DNA of 64,000 nt from Undaria pinnatifida (Eukaryota > Sar > Phaeophyceae > Laminariales > Alariaceae), in NCBI GenBank assembly GCA_012845835.1, contig JABAKD010000012.1, positions 5,237,344-5,301,343 on the forward strand, written 5' to 3'. Every line of letters begins with the position of its first letter. Positions within the stretch are counted from its first letter, which is position 1. The notes under the pieces are model-generated. The model saw only the letters and a program-made list of their open reading frames with translations, searched no databases and was not told the origin of the DNA. The position numbers and the translations under genes were made by a program. Positions 13,001 through 33,557 of the stretch are shown piece after piece.

Positions 13001-16000
13001 CACCATCCTCAGAAGGCAGAAAAGAGCCAGCGCACCTCTACCGCACTACGTATTAGTACCATCACGTCTTTGCACTTGTACCAAAATTATTAATCCATCT
13101 AGAACTGGCCCCGCGTTTTGCGGTGGATGCACAACGTGGATTTAAAAGTGAATATTTTTGCAGCTCTAAAAAGATTTTAGGTTTTGACAGAGATAAGGGT
13201 GCGTTCTTCTGTACCGTCCCACCCCTGTTGTTTGCAATTTCGTTTGCAGTACGGAATCGTGTGTTTCGGAATATGGCGAGCGAGTCATGCTGCGATAGAA
13301 AGGGGCATATCTGAATTTCCCGGCTTTCTAATATTATTAGGAGGGCTTCACGTCTGAAAAAAAGTACCCTCTCTTAACGTAGCATAGCTCCCGTCTCTAC
13401 TGGCGTTTCGTCTGACTCTCCCCCCCCCCCCTCCTCTATGTTCGCCTCTGCTGGAATGGACACCCCTACCCTTGGCGTGCCCTATGTTGTGACAGGTGGT
13501 TCGCATTGATGATGGGAGGGTTACTACGCTGGACGAGATCAGGGCGGGCGCCCGCGCGGTCCTAGGTACGCCGTTAGTGCCGCTGCTGCTGCTGGTTGTT
13601 GTTGTCGTGGTATTGCTGGTGGGGATTGTGGTTGTGGTAGTGGTGGGTGTTGCTGGTGGGGATTGTGGTTGTGGTGGTGGTGGCGGTGGTGGTAGCAGTG
13701 GCGTAAGCGTTGAGGTAGAGGTGCGCCAACCATTGTTGCTTTCATGAGGCTTTCTAAAACGAATTGCCCATCGCTTGAGGAGCTCTGTACCTTATTACAC
13801 GCTGACGCCGTTTGAGGTGGAGAACATTAAGAGCCACCCTGTCGTATGAACGGACCCATGCCCTGGGCACGCAACGAAGCACACTGCTGTGAAAAAAACA
13901 TCCCGACGATTTTAACCCATTTTCAACACCCAGATTTTTCCTAACTAGTCTAATTCCAACTGTTTTGTCCCCCATGCCGGGAGTGCGGTGCTAAATGGGT
14001 TAAGGAACTCCGCGATTCAAAAATCAGTTTCGCCAAAAATCGGTATACCTTAACTCCTCTGTCGTAGCACGCGTCGAAATTGGTGTAGGTGGTGGTTGTG
14101 GTTGTTGTGGTGGTGATGGTGGTGTGGTGTTGGAGTTGGTGTTGGAGTTGGTGTTGGTGGTCATGGTGTTGGTACCGGTGTTGTTGTAGCTGGTGGTGTG
14201 GGTGCGTTTTGGTGCTGTTGTTTATATACATGTTCCGTTAATGGCCGTTGTTGATGCTGTTCTGTTTTTTTTGTTTTTTTGTCCTCGGCCAATGTAAAGT
14301 GCTCCCCTTTCCCGTTAGTAGTGGCGTTTTTCTTGTATTCCAGGTATATGAATACCATTAACGATTAACGATTAACGATGGCCTACAACCAATAGTATGG
14401 GAATATATACTTGAAAAAGAAAGGTGATTTTGGGAGGCGATATTTTTCTTTTCAATTGTGTCTCTTCTTGCCTTTCTCATTGATCTTGCACCTTGCCTTC
14501 TTTCGCCTTGTTGAATATGCACCACAATCACACTGCCATAGCCACTCAGCGCTGACTGTAGGGCAGGGTGGTCAGCACACAACACGGACTGCACATTCCA
14601 ACACGCCTTTTCTTGTACTCATTCCTCCATCCCTCCCCTCATCGGCCCGCCCGTCCGTGGCTCGAAAGATTTCTGGACGACTCGATGTGTCCGCTGCCCC
14701 GCGGCCCTCGATGCCCTCGAAGAGCTTGCCGCCGCCGCCGCCACCACCGCCGAAGGATCACGCGTCACGTACATCTCGATCAACCTGGACTCGTTAGAAA
14801 AGGCGAAGGAGATCGTGGGGAAGGGGTAAGCGGGGGTCGTCGGTGCGCGCGGTACCTGGCACCTTGTAGTAGCCCCGGTGGCGTATCAGGTTGTCCTCGA
14901 GCCTGGCATAGGCCAGTTTCGTGAGTTCGAGTCCCCCCGCCGAGTGCATACTCGTACATTCGTGGGGACTTTTTCTTGTGCACAAATTGACTTGCGGAAA
15001 GCGCGAGAGCGTTAGTTAGCAACACTCGATGAAAAATTGACGAGCATTGGGAGTGCTGAACCCCATGCGCGATAAAAGTTGAAGCCACGAATCGCGGGGG
15101 AGAAGGGAACGACAGCTGTGACGACGGCTTGTCCAGAGGCTGGAAAATGAAAAGTGTTGAAAAAAAAAAAAGTTAAGGCCTAGTTTGGGTGGGCAATACC
15201 TTATAAAAATTTAGAATACATTCCAGCTGTGAGATCAAAGATTTCATCGAAACTTACATTTGCAAGCTTGCGATACTCCGATCGCGCGTATTGCTGGGTG
15301 TGTCCTCGTCAAGGATATAGGTCGGCGCCCCCCCTTAGAATTTGCCTGTACCAGGATCAACAGGGTGGTGTCAATCAATCTGTGCATGGAATATTTGCCT
15401 AGATATACCATGCTTGTACCATTAATAGTGACCTAACGGGCTGCAGTAGCGGAGTATCCGGTTGAAAGGCATCCATAATAAGCGATGATGACTTAAGAAC
15501 GGCCACATCGGCTTGTCGCGCATATATATACTGAAACCTATATGATACCCAATCTGAGTTACGAGCAGTACGATAGGGGCGGTAACACTTTGCCTGTTCC
15601 GAGAAGCGCCCCTTGTATCAGGTACCCCTCACTATCTACCTTAAGAAACGACGGTGCGTCTTACGTAAAATATCCCGCCCTTCCAGCGGAATTGAAATGC
15701 TTTAGTTCCGATGGGTAATAGATTCGTCTAACTTTTTACCAGTAGCCCAACGGACTAACACGGCGGAACATAGTGATCGGGCGCAAATACGTAACTCGCG
15801 CTGCTGGAGTAGTGATCGTGACCGCCGGCAGGGACAGCTCGCGCTATCGCTCTCACGGGAACTGGAGGAAACGCCAGCTATGATGGCGCTGGATTGCGAA
15901 TACGATTTGAGTTAAATTGACACTCGACATGTACATATGTGTATGTATGTATGAAAATACGTGGAAGCGTGGGGAGCTCATCATTAAACTATTTTTTCCC

Positions 16001-18282
16001 CCCATCATCCGCCGGAGGATTTGAACGAAAAAAAACGGTTCGTAAAAATAGGGTACAGCACTATATAGGGGTCCCCCCAATAAGGCGGTGGTGTGCGAGA
16101 GCAATATGACCGCCTTGTAGAGGGAAGCCGCCTTATTCGTTCCAGGTTATTAGAGCAATTTCCAGTCGCGCCAAGCGATTTGACCGCCTTATATCGGGAT
16201 ACCGCCTTATCGGGGGACCCCAACTGTAATGTATGCCTGGCACCAGCCAGATCGGGGGAGAGATTACTTAGGAACTTGTACGTATGGTATTTTTTTTTCC
16301 GAATACCGTGGGTTCTGATTATTATCAAACATGTCGGTTGAGGCCACCCGTGACTTGTGACGGTCGGCCGTCAAGACCGCTACATTCTAAAGCCAGCGTA
16401 TTGCTATTAAAAATGTCGGTTGACGGCACCCTTGACTTGTGACGGACAACCGCCAAGGACCGCTTGATAATAAAACCAGTATCTTACTGATTACTTCAAA
16501 AAACGTCGGTTGACGGCACCCTTGACTTGTGACGGTCCACCGTCAAGGACCGTTTAATACTAAAACCAGCATATTACTATCAAAGACGTCGGCTGACGGC
16601 ACCCTTGACTTGTCACGGACAACCGTCATGGACCGCTCCATACTAAAACCAGTATAGTACGTCTAACAAGGCCTTGACTGGCCAAAACTAGACCCGGAAA
16701 ACCGACATATTGGATTACCAAAGGTCCCTCGTAATAGTGCCTGAACCACACCCAAGCCGTAGCTCTTGTGTGCGGTGCCGCCTGCGATGGTGTCTCTTCA
16801 ATGCCTGATGCAGTTCCCACATCGGGCAGATCACAGTCTACACTACTAACAGATCCTATAAATCCTATGACAAGGTCCTACGAATTTGGTGTTCCCTTGA
16901 AATCCTGGGGGGTGTCGAAATCCCCGGGGGGGGTTGGAAGTTGAAAAGGAAGAGCACAGGCAGGCGTTCGTTCTTTTACCTGTACTCGTAGCCCCACCCG
17001 GGTGAGAACGGAAAAAAAAACGTGTTGAAAGCTAGATTTTTATGAAAATTGAGAAGCGTCAGCTGTAAGTACGACCGATTGCACGGTTGAATTTTTTTTT
17101 TTTTTTCATCACCGGGCAAATGACTTAGGCAGCAGAGAACACCGAACAGCCCAACTGATCCTAAGTTTGCTGTAATATTTAGTATTTGCCGACATGGGGA
17201 GTTGTGCAAGAGGCGTATCGCTCACTTATAGCGAAAGCCGTGAGGCACTGACTACCAGAGGAGTGGCTTCCAAAACTTTTCGTTCCAGCAGAGACCTGTG
17301 AGGCAATCGTGCAATGCGGCCAAACCCTGCTGAGAATGAACACTGTGGAGAAATAACCACCCTTGCAACAAGGCAGGTCGTGTGGGTAAGATGTGTATCC
17401 CTACATTGCTGACCCTCCCTCCCTCTCTCCCTCCCTCCCTATCTCCCTCCCTCCCTCCCTCCCTCCCTCTCCCTCCCTCCCTCCCTCCCTCCCTCCCTCC
17501 CTCCCTCCCTCCCTCCCTCCCTCCCTCCCTCCCTCCCTCCCTCCCTCCCTCCCTCCCTCCCTCCCTCCCTCCCTCCCTCCCTCCCTCCCTCGCTCTACAA
17601 CTCCCTACCTCCCTTCGCTTGGCAGGAATTGGCCCTCCATTACCCACGTTTACGCCGGGCGCGACGAAGATTCGGAGGCGCTTGAGAAGTTCAAGTCGCG
17701 CGCAGGAGTAAAAAGCGTGCCCTTTTACGTCGTCGTGGCAGGGGGAGGGGAGATGGGGGAGGGCAAGGGCAAGGGCCTCATCGAGCAGGCGAGTCAAACC
17801 CCTCGGCAGCATCGCGTCCGATGGTTGTTTGTTTGCTGTTGCTGCCGCCGCCGCCGCTGCTTGCCGTATTTCTGGTTTCGTTACGGTTTTAGTCGCACTG
17901 TTTCATGCGTGAACAATCATTTTATTGTACGTACCAGGTACCTATACAACAATACTTCATGCATGTTTTACATCAATGTGCTCAGTCTTCTTTTTTTCTC
18001 TCACGGCGCCCCCGAAGCGAATTGACCATCTTCGTTTCTAACAACGCCTCTTTTTTTCTCCTCCCTCAATGCACCACGTTTGTTTTCCACGTATTTTTAA
18101 TGTTTCGCGCCCAATAGATCGGGGGGCCGAAGGCGGTAAATCTCGAGAAGATGAGATTATCGCCTCCAGAAGACAGCAACGCGGCGACTGCTGCTGCTGC
18201 TGCTGCTGCTGCTGCCGCTTCTCATGCTGCCGCCGCTGCTGCTCCGAAGGCGTCCGCTTTCACGATGGACGAAGACTTCTGA
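7779..18282 (+). CDS. Tandem double thioredoxin-like protein, 8 exons, 509 aa
   Basis: Exons: 7779-7902, 9373-9535, 11468-11561, 12092-12685, 13496-13565, 14669-14825, 17626-17788, 18118-18282 (TGA at 18280). They total 1530 nt and every junction keeps phase. The start MRGLEELLSTRTSLLL resembles the N-terminus of nucleoredoxins. Domain 1 has DFWTTRCTNCPAALDSLD (Cys48, Cys51), a second strand VTFVGVNIDD, and the cis-Pro strand MRTVPFYVVVD. Domain 2 repeats this: DFWTTRCVRCPAALDALE (Cys355, Cys358), VTYISINLDS, and VKSVPFYVVV. Both carry CxxC, so dithiol-disulfide redox activity is likely. Between them is a 198-residue exon rich in Ala, with MDCEGGVCKLVRK near residues 225 and 275. The C-terminus is an Ala run ending MDEDF. 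No signal peptide or membrane segment is evident, so a cytosolic or nuclear site is inferred. The intron after exon 7 uses a GC donor. Whether this belongs to true nucleoredoxins is open. Confidence 0.85.
8776..9072 (+). mobile_element. tRNA-related SINE, copy 1
   Basis: About 300 bp starting GGTGGCGTATCAGG, with a B-box-like GTGAGTTTGAATGCCCC, a conserved body (CTTTTTCTTGTGCACAAATT, AGCAACACTCGATGAAAAAT) and an A-rich tail. Copies at 14873-15175 and 24948-25253 share the same start and tail. It lies in intron 1 of the thioredoxin-like gene. Confidence 0.75.
9536..9650 (+). other. G-rich tract directly after a 5' splice site
   Basis: The intron opens GTGAGGGGGAAG and is then dominated by runs of 3-9 G for about 100 bp. 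The preceding intron ends in a C-rich tract at 9291-9362. This pairing of G-rich intron starts and C-rich intron ends recurs in the window. Confidence 0.6.
10225..10425 (+). repeat. Dispersed repeat, copy 1 (partner at 48555-48720)
   Basis: CACGTTTT, CTTTCTC, TAGACATAACTCAGATCC, a T/C-rich block, TTTTTATCGC and TTCCCTCGTC occur in the same order at 48555-48720, with substitutions. The family is unidentified and non-coding. Confidence 0.6.
11821..12106 (+). repeat. 143-bp tandem duplication spanning a 3' splice site
   Basis: Two copies offset by exactly 143 bp each contain GTATTTCAACGTACGTGTCG, a C/T-rich stretch, and the acceptor GATGAATCAG followed by GAGGGGCGCGTG. The second acceptor (exon start 12092) opens the real long exon. 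The first (exon start 11949) would encode EGRVMRTPEGIP and then stop. Confidence 0.9.
13912..14003. mobile_element. MITE with TTAACCCATTT inverted ends
   Basis: A 92-bp element bounded by TTAACCCATTT and AAATGGGTTAA, with the core CCATGCCGGGAGTGCGGTGC. A related copy is at 61104-61203. The length and ends resemble the TTAACCCC family, so the two may be subfamilies. It is in intron 5 of the thioredoxin-like gene. Confidence 0.7.
14873..15175 (+). mobile_element. tRNA-related SINE, copy 2
   Basis: Begins CCCCGGTGGCGTATCAGG, has a better B box than copy 1 (GTGAGTTCGAGTCCCCC), the same body, and an A-rich tail. It starts about 50 bp after the 5' splice site at 14825. Confidence 0.8.
15176..15895. 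other. Intronic DNA with no recognised feature
   Basis: Apart from a fragment of the CACAGCTG family near 15225-15290, I see no repeat structure, no exon-like conserved protein segment and no long reading frame. Confidence 0.5.
15900..16025 (-). repeat. Dispersed repeat (CCGGCGGAT family), reverse copy
   Basis: Read on the minus strand it shows ATCCTCCGGCGGATGATGGG, then a stretch with GCTC, CACGTATTTTCATAC and TTTAACTCA. This is the order seen on the plus strand at 58472-58582 and 60127-60247. Confidence 0.55.
16068..16221. mobile_element. MITE with GGGGTCCCCCCAATAAGGCGG ends
   Basis: A 154-bp element whose left end (GGGGTCCCCCCAATAAGGCG) is the reverse complement of its right end (CGCCTTATCGGGGGACCCC) with one or two differences. 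Internal GACCGCCTTGTAG and GACCGCCTTATAT repeat the same word. No target duplication is clear. Confidence 0.75.
16327..16668. repeat. Tandem repeat, four units of about 84 bp
   Basis: Each unit has GTCGGTTGACGGCACCCTTG, then ACTTGTGACGG, CCGTCAAGGACCG and a run ending in ATACTAAAACCAG. Unit starts are near 16330, 16411, 16502 and 16585. Confidence 0.85.
17413..17592 (+). repeat. CCCT microsatellite serving as a polypyrimidine tract
   Basis: About 180 bp of nearly pure CCCT/CTCC repeats, ending about 33 bp before the 3' splice site at 17625 of the thioredoxin-like gene. It is wholly pyrimidine on the transcript strand. Confidence 0.95.
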
Positions 18283-18589
18283 GGCTGACACTGGGCGGAT
18301 TGAACCGTACGGCTGTACTAAACGAGTACGACGTATTTTTCTTGTTCGATATCTTCAGGCGCCGCGGCAATTTTTTTGATTGTGTGCGTTTTGTTGTACT
18401 TCGTTTTTTTTTTCTCGTAGTTACATATATAAATATATTTTTTCTCGTGTCCTATTCGATTTTTTTGTCGTTTTTACGAACGGCATTTTCCGTTTATTTG
18501 GTGTCCTGTGATGATTGGGTTCAATCAGTAGGGCCATGACCCGTGGGATTCGTAGAAGTCGTAGAACGGGAGGGGGTGTGCTCGATATT

Positions 18590-18962
18590 CATGCATAGCC
18601 GTAGTCGTATGACCATAGCTATTAGACCCTCGCATCCCTACAAAATGCCGGGACGGAGCATGCGAGACGGAGAATGCCGGGTTTTCACCAACCAGGCAGG
18701 CATTGCTTGCACCAAGCGCGAAGCGCCGTGAGGTGTTCGGCGAGTCGCGTGAAGGGTGAGCTGCATCCTACTAAGAACCGCTCATAAGACGGACTTGCAT
18801 ATGGGTGACAGCTTCAATGTGTTGATTTATTTTCCGGTTATGACCACTTCCAGAGGCAGCAATGGGAGTACCATGTAACTGCCTCGTGGGTGCCTTACCT
18901 TGAACGCGACGTGATACGACAATTCCCCTTGTGCAGATTAAAAGTTCTCCACCCCGCACAAA
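18590..18962 (+). mobile_element. Dispersed 370-bp repeat (GCATAGCCGTAGTCG family), copy 1
   Basis: Starts GCATAGCCGTAGTCGTATGA, then GCCGGGACGGAGCA, GTTTTCACCAACCAGGCAGG, GCGCCGTGAGG, GACTTGCATATGG and TAACTGCCTCGTGGGTGCC, ending near CCGCACAA. Copies are at 19071-19300 (truncated) and 24524-24903. Head fragments occur near 30786-30850, 33297-33345 and 54175-54240. It may be SINE-like, but I found no convincing promoter box. Confidence 0.7.
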
Positions 18963-19070
18963 TGACCAAACTCGGCCGCCAGCTGTGATAACCGCCAAAA
19001 AAACAAACAATACCCTGGTGGCCTAGCAAGGGGGTACTTGCGTGGGGGCGGGCGGGGGGTACTCATATCA

Positions 19071-19300
19071 CGCATAGCCGTAGTCTTGAGATCCTCGAAC
19101 CCCTGCAATGCCCGGAGTTAGCACGTCGGTTTTTCACCGACCAGGCACACATCGCATACGCCGAGTGCGAGGCGCCGTGAGGTGTTCGAGCCACATGAAG
19201 GGTGAGCTGCATCCCACTCAAGACCCACTTGCGAGGCGGACTTCCGCACCATGTGCGTATTCTCTTGCATATCGGATGACTGCTTCGAATTGACTCGTTT
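19071..19300 (+). mobile_element. Dispersed 370-bp repeat, copy 2 (truncated)
   Basis: Same head (GCATAGCCGTAGTC) and middle (GCGCCGTGAGGTGTTCG, ACTTCCGCACC) as copy 1, lacking the 3' part with TAACTGCCTCGTGGG. Confidence 0.65.
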
Positions 19301-19534
19301 TTGTTCTTAGGTGGGGGGTCGCAGAATACGTAAAAGCCCTGTTGTCCTATTTGGAGCTTGGTATTTGTTGGGTTTTGGGGCGGAGAGGGGGGGGCATCAT
19401 TTTTGGTGATTCTTCGTGGGTAGAAAGCAAACTGCTAGACCTTGCAACCAATAAAGGAAGCTCGGCGAGAAATTAAGGTGAAACTACCACATTTTGTATC
19501 GTCTGGGGAAGGTGGGGGGAGGGGGGGGTAGTAG

Positions 19535-19765
19535 TATGCACAATCCAGGGCCAACCCAATCCGCAAAAGACCAGCGAAAAGTTAGTGTTGAGAAAACCGT
19601 TGTTCTAGGTAACATTTTTTCTAATTTCGAACCTTTTTTTTCCACGTGGGGGTTGGTTGACCACTTGCGTTTTACTGGTATGGCGTTCATCGGTTTGAAC
19701 CCGATTGTAACACTACCTGGTATATTTTTTCAAATCAAAAGAATTGGAAATTGCAAACCCCCCGT
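19535..19765. mobile_element. Dispersed foldback-type repeat, copy 1
   Basis: Contains GGCCAACCCAATCCGC, AGACCAGCGAAAA, a T-rich middle, CATCGGTTTGAACC and GGAAATTGCAAACCC. The same blocks in the same order occur at 22360-22575 and 59340-59575, and in part at 33895-34165. Outer ends (TTGAAACC / GGTTTCAA type) are inverted. Confidence 0.55.
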
Positions 19766-19949
19766 ACAACTGAATCGTTTATTTCTTCTTATTTTATTCT
19801 TCTCTTTCTTCCATTTGTATTTCCTTGTCCAAGAACACGACGAGCGTCCTTCCAACAGATAGCGGTATGCCAACGAACTGGCCCAGGCTCCTATAGATAC
19901 CGAACTGCACAACGTACAAAGCACAGCATACACTGGGTCCAACAGACTG

Positions 19950-20480
19950 GTCTCATGACCAAAATAGGCAAACAGGTTACCGGTCTCATGACCAAAGTAG
20001 GCAAACAGACCGGTCTCATGACCGAAATAGGCCAAAAGACCGGTCTCATGACCAAAATAGGCAAACAGACCGGTCTAACGACCAGCCTAGTTCACAGATC
20101 GGCCAAACAAGCAGATTAGTCCAACAGACCGGTCCAACGACCAGAATAATAATAGTTAACATTAGATAGATACTGGCTCCACAGCCTGGCCCTAAGGCCA
20201 GATCATAGTCCTACAGACCGATCTAGCGACCAGAACGGTCCCATAAACTGCCGGTGTGACGATCAGACTGGTCCAACAACCATACCGATCTAGCGAGTCC
20301 ATAGTAGTCAAACAAATAGATGCTGGTCCAACATATTGGTCTAACAAACTGGTCCAGCGGGCTGTGGTCCAACAAACTATAAGGACATATAATAGATGGT
20401 CCAACAGACTGGTCCAGCAGGCTGTGGTCCAACAGACTATAAGAACACATGGGTACTGGCCCAACAGACTACTAGAAAAA
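19950..20480. repeat. Minisatellite built from GACCGGTCTCATGACC and GGTCCAACAGACTGG words
   Basis: From about 19950 to 20080 a unit of about 30 bp (CATGACCAAAATAGGCAAAC, AGACCGGTCT) repeats. From 20080 to 20480 it grades into variants with GGTCCAACAGACTGGTCCAG. It lies between the thioredoxin-like gene and the 3' end of the dehydrogenase gene. Confidence 0.8.
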
Positions 20481-20499
20481 GCAGTCATCTAGCACACTG

Positions 20500-21935
20500 C
20501 CCCGAACAGCAGAGGCTAGATACGGCGTCTCTATAAGACACTGCAATTCTAAAAAAAAGTCTGACCAGAAAAAAAAAAATGTTTCTGAAGCACGTGTACG
20601 TCAGTACGTATGATGGCGCAAGCACGACCGCAAAAAACAACTACGAGCCAGCCTTTTTGCGGGAGGGACAACCTAAAAAGGGGCAAAAGCCTGGGCCAAG
20701 GTGGCGGTACAAGCTACTTGGGGGGGGGGGGGGCGGTGTAAAATGAGTGCCGTAACATCGCATGGGTAAGTAATAAACCCCGCACACAAAAAAACGTCAG
20801 ACGCGAAACGGCGACGCAATGAGGAGGCTGGGTGAGCAGCACATACATCAAGGGGGGGGACGACAACAAAAAACGACCAAAAGCAAAAAGTTACAAAGCT
20901 AAAGCTGCTACAATCGCAAGAAGCAGCAATAACAGCATGCAGCTGAACTAACAGCAGCACGCAGCAACATCATCAGTAAGCAGAAGCAACAACGTCTGCA
21001 AGCATCAGCAGCAGCAACAACACCAGCAAAAGCAGCAGCAACAGCATCATCAAATAGTAGTGTTAACAGGTCTAGTCAGCACATACACATACCAGAGTAC
21101 CAGGGTATATCCTTAAGATTGTCTTGGTTTAGTCGTCGTGAACAGCATGCGGGAAGCCGCAGAGCAATCCAAGAACAATTGGAAGGTGGCACGTCACGCA
21201 CGCACGCACGCACGCTGTATCACACACGCCGCCCGGGCCCAAGCCACTACCAGGCACAGAGAAATAATTACAAACAAAAAGACAAGGGAAAAAAGAAACG
21301 CAAGAAGAAACAATGCATAGGTATGGGAAGGCCGCGTTCCTCTCCTTCCAAGAAGGAAAAGAGGGGGAGAAAAAGACAAGTCTTGAGAGAGAAAAGCATA
21401 AAAAAGACAAGAACAGAAAAAAAAAAAAGCATGAAACTAAAACCGGAAAAAATAGGAACGTCCGACACTACATCGAAGAGCGGGTATCAGACACATCGCG
21501 CCACTGCCTCCCGAAAGCCGCTAGTGACAATTCCGCGCACGCTATAAAACATATTTGAGCCTCAACGCGGCCGCAACACCAGGGGGAGGTAGATGCCTCC
21601 CAAGGCAAGGTGAGGGGCATGCATGAACCCTGTGAGGACGGACGAAGATGTTCTTACATTGTCCGACAAAAACGTAACTAAGAAGCGGCATTATGGACCT
21701 TTGGGTGTAAGCGCGCAGCAGAACGAGTGCATGAGTACGCGAGTAGCACCATACTGGACTGTGCGCGCGTCGCGCAACGACTCCTGGCATTCGGGTAGTA
21801 TTGTGTGGCACAAAGCTCTCCTGGCCAAGTTGAAGTTAGGGGATTGTGTTGCCAAATTTCGGTGCGGATACACCGGCAGGCAGCCCGGGCATGCTCGCTG
21901 CTTTTTCGTGTGGCCGACTGCTGTATCAATCCTCA
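20500..21935. other. Intergenic DNA, A-rich blocks, no supported gene
   Basis: Holds CAG/AGC-rich stretches (20930-21055) and an A/G-rich block (21260-21440). Open frames at 21119-21547 and 21623-21976 exist on the plus strand, but their composition is that of the repeats and no family is recognisable. Confidence 0.45.
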
Positions 21936-22300
21936 ACCAATTAAATCAATCTATCTATCAGTCTCTCAATCGATAAATCAACCAATTAATCAATCAGCCA
22001 ATCAACCAGTCATCCATCCAAACAACCAATAAATCAATTAATGAACCATTCAATCCTTCAATCGTTCAACTCATCAATCAATAACCAATCAATCAATCAA
22101 TCAATAATCAATCAACCAATCAATCAACCTAGCAATAAATCAATATATTAATCAATCAATAAATCAATCAATGATCAATCAATCAATTAATGATTAATCA
22201 ATCAATCAATCTAGCAATAAATCGATATAGCAATCAATCAATCTAGCAATCAATCAACCAATCAATCAATAAGCCCATCAAGCAACCAATCAATCGGACG
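21936..22300. repeat. AATC tetranucleotide repeat, degenerate
   Basis: CAATCAATCAAT with frequent single changes. A purer block of the same unit lies at 22580-22650, directly after another foldback-type repeat copy. Confidence 0.9.
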
Positions 22301-22359
22301 TTTGCGACCTACCAACATTGCTTTGGTAGGGGTTGGGTAGGAAAAAACACTTACTGCTA

Positions 22360-22575
22360 GTATTGAAACCATCGAACGACACAGTCCAACGCCAACCCAA
22401 CCTACAAAAAGTCAGCGAAAACATTGGTCCAAGAACTATGTTTTCCTACCATTCTGTTATTTTCCAACCTATTTTTTCGTGGATTGGTTAGCCTTGGACC
22501 ATGACATTCGTCGGTTTCAATACTATGAACTACATGTTTTCCAACCCAACAAGGTAGCAAATCGCAAACACGCTA
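22360..22575. mobile_element. Dispersed foldback-type repeat, copy 2
   Basis: ATTGAAACCATCGAACG at the left, CCAACCCAACCTAC, AGTCAGCGAAAAC, a T-rich middle, CGTGGATTGGTTAGCC, then CGTCGGTTTCAATACT and GCAAATCGCAAACACG. Left and right ends are partly inverted relative to each other. Confidence 0.6.
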
Positions 22576-22590
22576 TTCAAACAATTAACT

Positions 22591-22647
<57 letters not shown>

Positions 22648-23429
22648 ATCAACTAACAAATGAATCAACCAGAGCATCCCCTCTCTTTTTCCTCTTGTCA
22701 CGTCTAAAAAGGGTTAGCTATAACCCTGTTGCACTAAACTGCGGAAATGAACTCACTATATTTCCAAGCAGTTTACACCCAAAAACGTGGGTGCACTTCT
22801 TATAAGGTTTCTACCTAGAAAAGGTTTAGTTTTTGTAGAATAGGGCCAGCCAGGTACTGCGCATATCCTCCCTGTCATTCGGACAGCAGCAGCACCTTCC
22901 AAACCAGGCAAGCCCATCAATCGGCCGATCGCCCAGCGTTCCTGCCGGGTAGCGATTACTCCCCCCCTCCCCCCGCGACAATTCAACATGTCACACAAAA
23001 TCTACGAGTTTGTGTTTAAAAAAGTGGGGACGGGGCAATTCTAGAGGGGTTAAACAACACCGCCCCTCCCCCCCCCACAAAAAAAAGGCGCTACGCCACC
23101 ACGGTTGCCGCTGTTTCTCCGCCTCGGCCAATGCCGCCGACGATAGAAACACGAACAAAAAACTAATCAAGAACGAAACAAAACCGGTATTGCGGTGCGA
23201 GCACATGCCGCTGCCCTTCCCGCCTTTAGAATACCAAAAACAAAAGGATACACTATGTATGCCTAACAGCATATAGACCGTGTACTTAAAACGGATACCT
23301 AGCTCTATCTAGGAAGAAAAAACGCCCCCCCCCCCCCCCCCGCCCCACCCCCCTAACACACGCCTCCACACCCCAACTCCCTCTTCGAAGCGTGTTCGCC
23401 TTCCCCATTGCGATCGCTGTCCGGCGTTT

Positions 23430-24045
23430 CACGTCAAGTTATGTCCTGACGCGTCATATAATATCTTGACATGTCATGACTCGACACGTCATGTTATGCA
23501 GTAACGTGTCATCCCGTGATAGGTCGTGGCATACGGTGTCACCTCATGTCATCCCATGATATGCCGTGACATACCGTGGCATGCGACGTCATCCCTGTCA
23601 CGTCGGCAGGTAATGACGTGACATGTCCTAGCATGTCGTCGCATAACGTGGTATCTCGTGACATGGCATGTCGTGGCATGTCATGTCCTGTCAGGACACG
23701 TCATGTCGTGACGCGTCATGACACATCACGTCGTAACATATCATGTCGTGACGTGCCGTGACATATCATATAATATGACCTATCGTGGCTTGTCGTGGCA
23801 TGCGACGTGCCGTGACATACCATGCCGTCACGTGGCATGACATGTAATGTCATATCGTGGCAGCTCGTGACGTCCCGTGCCATATACCGTTACATGGCGC
23901 GTGGCATGTCGTGACAAATCATGTCGTGACAAATCATGCTATGTGTCGTCATGTGACATGTCGTGACACGTCGTCACGTGACATGTCGTGACACGTCGTC
24001 ACGTGACATGTCGCGACGTGACACAGCAGCACTGTGTCGTCGCAT
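23430..24045. repeat. CATGTCGTGACA satellite abutting the dehydrogenase stop codon
   Basis: Roughly 600 bp of degenerate repeats of GTCGTGACATGTCATG-like words. The motif is close to its own reverse complement, so the array can fold extensively. Its right edge lies within about 20 bp of the TGA of the minus-strand dehydrogenase gene, so it would form most of the 3' untranslated region. Confidence 0.85.
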
Positions 24046-24051
24046 GCCAGT

Positions 24052-33557
<9,506 letters not shown>

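Noticed and set aside
16327-16668. CRISPR-like regular repeats
   Set aside because: The units are adjacent 84-bp tandem repeats without unique spacers, in eukaryotic intron-type DNA.
18300-18540. Extra exon of the thioredoxin-like gene after the stop
   Set aside because: The frame with MDEDF ends at the TGA at 18280; the following DNA is T-rich with no domain and fits a 3' untranslated region.
21119-21547. 142-codon Lys-rich frame
   Set aside because: A/G-rich composition explains it; no start context, conservation pattern or recognised motif.
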